A DNA stretch of 25,091 bases, taken from a virus. The stretch is from the IMG/VR virus record IMGVR_UViG_3300017767_001797, positions 1 to 25,091 of that record; one strand, 5' to 3'. Made by a program: the position numbers and the translations under genes. Positions 21,527 through 25,091 of the stretch are shown piece after piece (position 1 is the stretch's first letter; each line of letters opens with the position of its first letter). The notes under the pieces were generated by a model. It was not told the DNA's origin. It saw only the letters and a program-made list of their open reading frames with translations, and made no database searches.

Positions 21527-24500
21527 CTGAACAATCCAAAAACTGTAGCTGAGTATTGCATATTTGGAATGGTCACTCCAAATAATCCTCCCCAAATATA
21601 AATATATTTTGTAGTCGCAGCAGAAGTAGAAGTAGTGACATCAAATTTTAAACCTACTGCCATCGTAGAGACTTGTACCGCATTCTGATACAAATTGACA
21701 CTTGATGTACCAACCCAATTTCCTGACACCAAAGAGCCACTTTGAGCAAAAGGAGAAGAGTTTATAGCACCATCACTTGTGTAACTTGCGTTATCACTTA
21801 CACCTATAGCTGCCAGTGAAGCGTTTGCTCCTCCATATAAATAACCTGATACTATGAAATTACCCACATTAGCTTGTCTTGTTGAAGCTATTCCTACAGG
21901 GTTGACTGCTAATTGCACTAAATAGGTCTTAGTTTCCGCAGTTTTCGTAGCAGGAATAGTCAACGTAATAACAGAACCACCAAGAAGTTCTGGAACTGAA
22001 TAAGAAGTTCCTGTTCCTGTTGTAGCTGTGTTACTGAAGGTGTGTGTGCCTTGTGCAGCAAGTACAGCTCCAATAGTATTTGGGTTTACATGGCTTACAC
22101 CATCAAAAGTTCCTACCTGTAAACCATTAGCGGTGACTGTAAGCGTAGTGCCATTAAGATTAATATTATTAGCATTAAGGTCTCCTGTAGTTATATTACC
22201 TGCATCTAAATTAGTGATACTCATATTAGTACCATTAATTGTTCCTGCGGTAATCGTTCCTACATTAGCAGATATAGCTGACAAGGTGGAGACATCAATT
22301 TTGTCTGATGTAATTGCATCTGTGACTATCTTTGATGCACCAATCGTACCATCAACCATCATATCTCCAGAGACAAGGTTGCTAACTTCTGACCAAGAGC
22401 TACCGCCATACTTATAGGCTTTGGACTGGTCTGGGTTAGTGTCTGTCCTAGTAACTATAATCATGTCATTGGTAACTGGGTTTCTACCTGATATAGCACT
22501 GAACTCAGAATTGCTTGGTGCGTTGGTGTTACCTGTTTTGCTTTGGTAGAAGAAAGAAGCTCTATCTACATTTGATACAATGCTTTCTGCACTTGTGACT
22601 GTTGTAAAGTTTCCTGCACCCACTGCTACGAAACTTGAATGCACATCACTGTGATTCACTGCTCTTAACCAATAGTAATAAGTAGTACCTGCAGTCAAGC
22701 CATTAACTTGACCATCTATCCATGTAGAAATAGAGTTAGGAGAGCCATATTGCGTATTTACTAGACCATCTGAGTCACTACTGGGAGTGCTGTTTGCTGT
22801 CTTTCTGTATATTTTGACTGCCTTTAAATCAGAGTTATTAGGGTTAGTGTAAGTAATAATCATGTTTAAAGGTTTGCCTGTACTTACAGAAGCACTACTG
22901 GGGTCACTTGGAGCTGCACTGGCAGCAGCTATAGTGATATTTACATTACTTATGTATGCTGAATAAATACCTCTATCTGAGAAGTGTCTGAGTCTTACAT
23001 TGTATTGCTGTCCTGCGGTGACATTTGGTATAAAACCTTGACTTGTACCTGCTCCCACGACAATAGCTTGATAAGCTGAATCTGTAGATAGCTTGTATGA
23101 TATTTCAGTACCAAATAAATATGGAGAAGTGCTGTTTGTCCACGATGCTTTAATGTTTATTTTGGATGTAGTGCCATCAAGTGTAAGCACTTGCGAAAGC
23201 GATAGACTGCTTGGTTGTGACATCTCAAAAGAACCTGCAGGAACTTCGCTTATTGGTCCTTGCGTTACAGGTGTTACATAATCATTTGATACAAAGTCAT
23301 AAACTGCCGATTCTATTTCTTTAAGTACAAGTCTTGTAGCTGCAGCAGGAACGTCATTTTGCTCTATAAATTCTAATTGTGTTGATATGACTTCAAACAT
23401 TTTATTTGTGTAGCCTAATCTTTCATTAGTGACATAGACAAAATCTGCAGGTTGTAGCCTTAAATATTTTGTAGTGACTAAACCGCCTATATGTAAAGAT
23501 TTTCTTTGATGCTGTAACGATATTTTTGATAGTCTTTCTGCTGTGGTGACAGTTTGTGTGTAAGGTAGTTGCAACTCCATTCTTTTTAAGTAGTTTGAGT
23601 TAGCTTCTCCGCTTGGCACATCTTCAGAAACAAATGTAGAGTTAGTCAGTTCTGGAGTATCTGTTCCTACATAGTTATTATTTTTGTCAACGAATACAGC
23701 TTTTACAGAATTAAATAACTCATTAGAAGCAGTGTTTTTTGTTATTTGTAATGGAGATAATAGATCATCATCTGTGATTGTTAAACTAGGTGTCTGTGCA
23801 GCAGCTACAAACAAGTTAAACATGCCATTTGTGAATGTTAGTTTACCGCCACAAGAGCTTAAAAGACCCTCTAATATCCCATTGCCATTTGCACTAAAAT
23901 TAGTAAAGCCATTAGCTGTATATCTTTCTTCACTTACACCGCCTACATTTGATACTGTTTGTTCACAGGTATTTGCTGCAGACATGAAACCACCTGCATT
24001 TGCAGTTAAATTCAGTTCAGTAGAAGTGCCTTTAATTCCATAGGTGGTATTGCTCAAAAAATCTAAGACACAGAGAGCAGAATTATCTGACCATGCATAG
24101 GTAGATTCTGTTCCCAATCTATGTGAACCACTACCGCCAACAGAAGAGTCAAGTCGTGGGTCATAGAGTTTTTTTCCTTTGATAACTGCTGTAATTTTAG
24201 GAAGCTGTGGCATGTTTTCACTGTCATAGATAAGTTCTACATACATATAAGCACAATCTTTTAGCTTAAAATTACTGTCAATAACTGTACTGCCATGTGT
24301 AGTTCTTGCTAATGAATCATGTGCGTTTTGGCTACCATTGTGAAAAGTAAATCTTGCTAATCTACCACTGCCAAAATTATTGTCATTTTCAGTGTTAGTA
24401 AAGTCTGAGTTAGTAACTGTATAAATTTTGTTGTCTGTTCCTGCACCTGACGAGGTTGCAGCACTGGTAGTGACTGTAGTTTCATTAAAATTAATGCTTG

Positions 24501-24876
24501 TAAATGAATCAACTTGATGTCCTGCAAAAACAACATACATAGATAGCTTGTTATTATCTGTGCCAGTTGTACGCATCATAGTGATAGTGCCACCAACTCT
24601 AGTTTCACCATAAATTATTTGTCTTGGGTTTAAAGCTCCTCTTGTAGTTGCCTTCGCACCAAAGTTAGCGTTATTAGCTTCAATACCTTTTGAGGTCATT
24701 TGACCTATACCTGCAGCAATCAAAGTTGTTGCAAAAGTCATAACCGCCATACTTGCAGCGACACTTAATCCACCTATCGTAAAGCCTGTAACCGCAAACC
24801 CTGCTGCACCTGCTGTAGCCACAACAGCAAAGACAATCACTGCTGCAATTACTGCTGATTTTATTGCTTTAGCCAT
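21523..24876 (-). CDS. Tail tip / host specificity protein (J-like)
   Basis: This 1117-residue protein has the architecture of a siphovirus central tip protein. A Gly/Ala-rich, hydrophobic N-terminus (1-60) is followed by NPRQIIYGETRVGGTI (about 82-97), characteristic of J-like proteins. Tip-base domains run to about residue 540. Two fibronectin type III-like domains follow (roughly 555-655 and 660-760; SAYQAIVVGAGTSQGF and TYYYWLRAVN). A repetitive stretch (DGTIGASKIVTDAITSDKID) then leads to a beta-rich C-terminus (about 930-1117), the likely receptor-contact part. It would adsorb to the host surface and trigger ejection. The preceding partial gene overlaps its start by eight bases. Confidence 0.9.
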   Translation of the reverse strand: MAKAIKSAVIAAVIVFAVVATAGAAGFAVTGFTIGGLSVAASMAVMTFATTLIAAGIGQMTSKGIEANNANFGAKATTRGALNPRQIIYGETRVGGTITMMRTTGTDNNKLSMYVVFAGHQVDSFTSINFNETTVTTSAATSSGAGTDNKIYTVTNSDFTNTENDNNFGSGRLARFTFHNGSQNAHDSLARTTHGSTVIDSNFKLKDCAYMYVELIYDSENMPQLPKITAVIKGKKLYDPRLDSSVGGSGSHRLGTESTYAWSDNSALCVLDFLSNTTYGIKGTSTELNLTANAGGFMSAANTCEQTVSNVGGVSEERYTANGFTNFSANGNGILEGLLSSCGGKLTFTNGMFNLFVAAAQTPSLTITDDDLLSPLQITKNTASNELFNSVKAVFVDKNNNYVGTDTPELTNSTFVSEDVPSGEANSNYLKRMELQLPYTQTVTTAERLSKISLQHQRKSLHIGGLVTTKYLRLQPADFVYVTNERLGYTNKMFEVISTQLEFIEQNDVPAAATRLVLKEIESAVYDFVSNDYVTPVTQGPISEVPAGSFEMSQPSSLSLSQVLTLDGTTSKINIKASWTNSTSPYLFGTEISYKLSTDSAYQAIVVGAGTSQGFIPNVTAGQQYNVRLRHFSDRGIYSAYISNVNITIAAASAAPSDPSSASVSTGKPLNMIITYTNPNNSDLKAVKIYRKTANSTPSSDSDGLVNTQYGSPNSISTWIDGQVNGLTAGTTYYYWLRAVNHSDVHSSFVAVGAGNFTTVTSAESIVSNVDRASFFYQSKTGNTNAPSNSEFSAISGRNPVTNDMIIVTRTDTNPDQSKAYKYGGSSWSEVSNLVSGDMMVDGTIGASKIVTDAITSDKIDVSTLSAISANVGTITAGTINGTNMSITNLDAGNITTGDLNANNINLNGTTLTVTANGLQVGTFDGVSHVNPNTIGAVLAAQGTHTFSNTATTGTGTSYSVPELLGGSVITLTIPATKTAETKTYLVQLAVNPVGIASTRQANVGNFIVSGYLYGGANASLAAIGVSDNASYTSDGAINSSPFAQSGSLVSGNWVGTSSVNLYQNAVQVSTMAVGLKFDVTTSTSAATTKYIYIWGGLFGVTIPNMQYSATVFGLFR

Positions 24877-25091
24877 CTATACGCCACCCATGTAGAGCAA
24901 GTTCTGTTGGTTTAGTAGCCAGACCATCATCACTTGGACAAAGTATAGTATTACCATCATACATACCGCACATCTCTGATTCTTCTTTCCAAATTACTAG
25001 GTCACCACACTGTAAAAAGACTTTATTTATCTTTGTAAGTTTCTGTGCTTTAGCTGCTTTGTCTATAGATTTACCTAATGTTGCACCATAG
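24869..25091 (-). CDS. Tail protein fragment, DUF6950-like (partial)
   Basis: Only the last 73 residues are inside the window; the reading frame stays open to the right edge. The visible part has FLQCGDLVIWK, then ESEMCGMYDGNTILCP and TELALHGWRIDG, a small beta-barrel pattern of the kind seen in DUF6950-like proteins encoded just before siphovirus tip proteins. That position fits. The assignment is from memory of the pattern and the order; an NlpC/P60-type tail protein C-terminus is an alternative. Confidence 0.55.
   Translation of the reverse strand, partial: YGATLGKSIDKAAKAQKLTKINKVFLQCGDLVIWKEESEMCGMYDGNTILCPSDDGLATKPTELALHGWRIDG

Noticed and set aside
22028-22417. Plus-strand frames in the tail-tip gene region
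   Set aside because: They are shadows of a 1117-residue protein with clear tail-tip architecture; composition is proline/valine/leucine-rich without a start signal.
1-25091. tRNA genes, CRISPR arrays and insertion sequences
   Set aside because: The gaps between genes are nearly all below 120 bases and contain promoters or terminators; no cloverleaf, regularly spaced repeats, transposase or terminal inverted repeats were seen.

Overview
This window is part of the genome of a tailed double-stranded DNA phage. It is AT-rich (I estimate about one third G+C), almost entirely coding, and packed with 1-, 4- and 8-base gene overlaps. A long tail-tip protein with fibronectin-type domains points to a siphovirus-like particle. 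The lysis cassette has an Rz/Rz1-type spanin pair, so the host is Gram-negative. The composition and several small phage-protein families look marine, but the host cannot be named from the sequence. No integrase, tRNA or CRISPR array was seen.

Layout. (1) Bases 116-2807, plus strand: a replication block with a small leader gene, a winged-helix replication protein and a T7-gp4-like primase-helicase. (2) Bases 2804-7274, minus strand: a tightly overlapped cassette of a Cro-like regulator, a ParB/Srx-fold protein, a TET/JBP-type 2-oxoglutarate dioxygenase, a stand-alone class II glutamine amidotransferase, a GNAT acetyltransferase, a putative amino acid:DNA transferase and a P-loop 5-hmdU DNA kinase candidate. 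Together these look like a thymine hypermodification pathway. (3) Bases 7390-13233, plus strand: recombination genes (RecB-like nuclease, annealing-protein candidate, PD-(D/E)XK nuclease, Ref-like HNH nuclease), an ArdC-like antirestriction protein and small unknowns. (4) Bases 13192-25091, minus strand: the late module, read from the tail tip through small membrane proteins to lysis genes. Embedded in it is a csgF-csgG-curlin-like-FecR-CHASE2 adenylate cyclase block.

How the genes work together. Early plus-strand genes are served by at least four near-identical promoters. Each has an ATTCCGAAAAG box, a -35, a 17-bp spacer, a -10 and a TAAATTGA element near the start of the transcript. A fifth promoter at 7315-7343 carries a perfect palindrome in its spacer, in the divergent gap next to the Cro-like gene. 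The modification cassette would hydroxylate thymine in DNA, phosphorylate the hydroxymethyl group and replace it with an amine-bearing group that is then trimmed or capped. With ArdC this would give two layers of protection against restriction. GATC is also very rare (four sites found by eye in 25 kb).

The late module combines ordinary lysis genes (spanins, small membrane protein, SNase-like nuclease, GH24 endolysin) with an apparent curli-type secretion pore (CsgG), its partner (CsgF), a secreted curlin-like repeat protein, a FecR-domain protein and a complete membrane adenylate cyclase with a periplasmic CHASE2 sensor. This block is the most unusual part of the window. Its role, whether host-surface alteration, cAMP signalling during infection, superinfection exclusion or lysis, cannot be settled from sequence alone.
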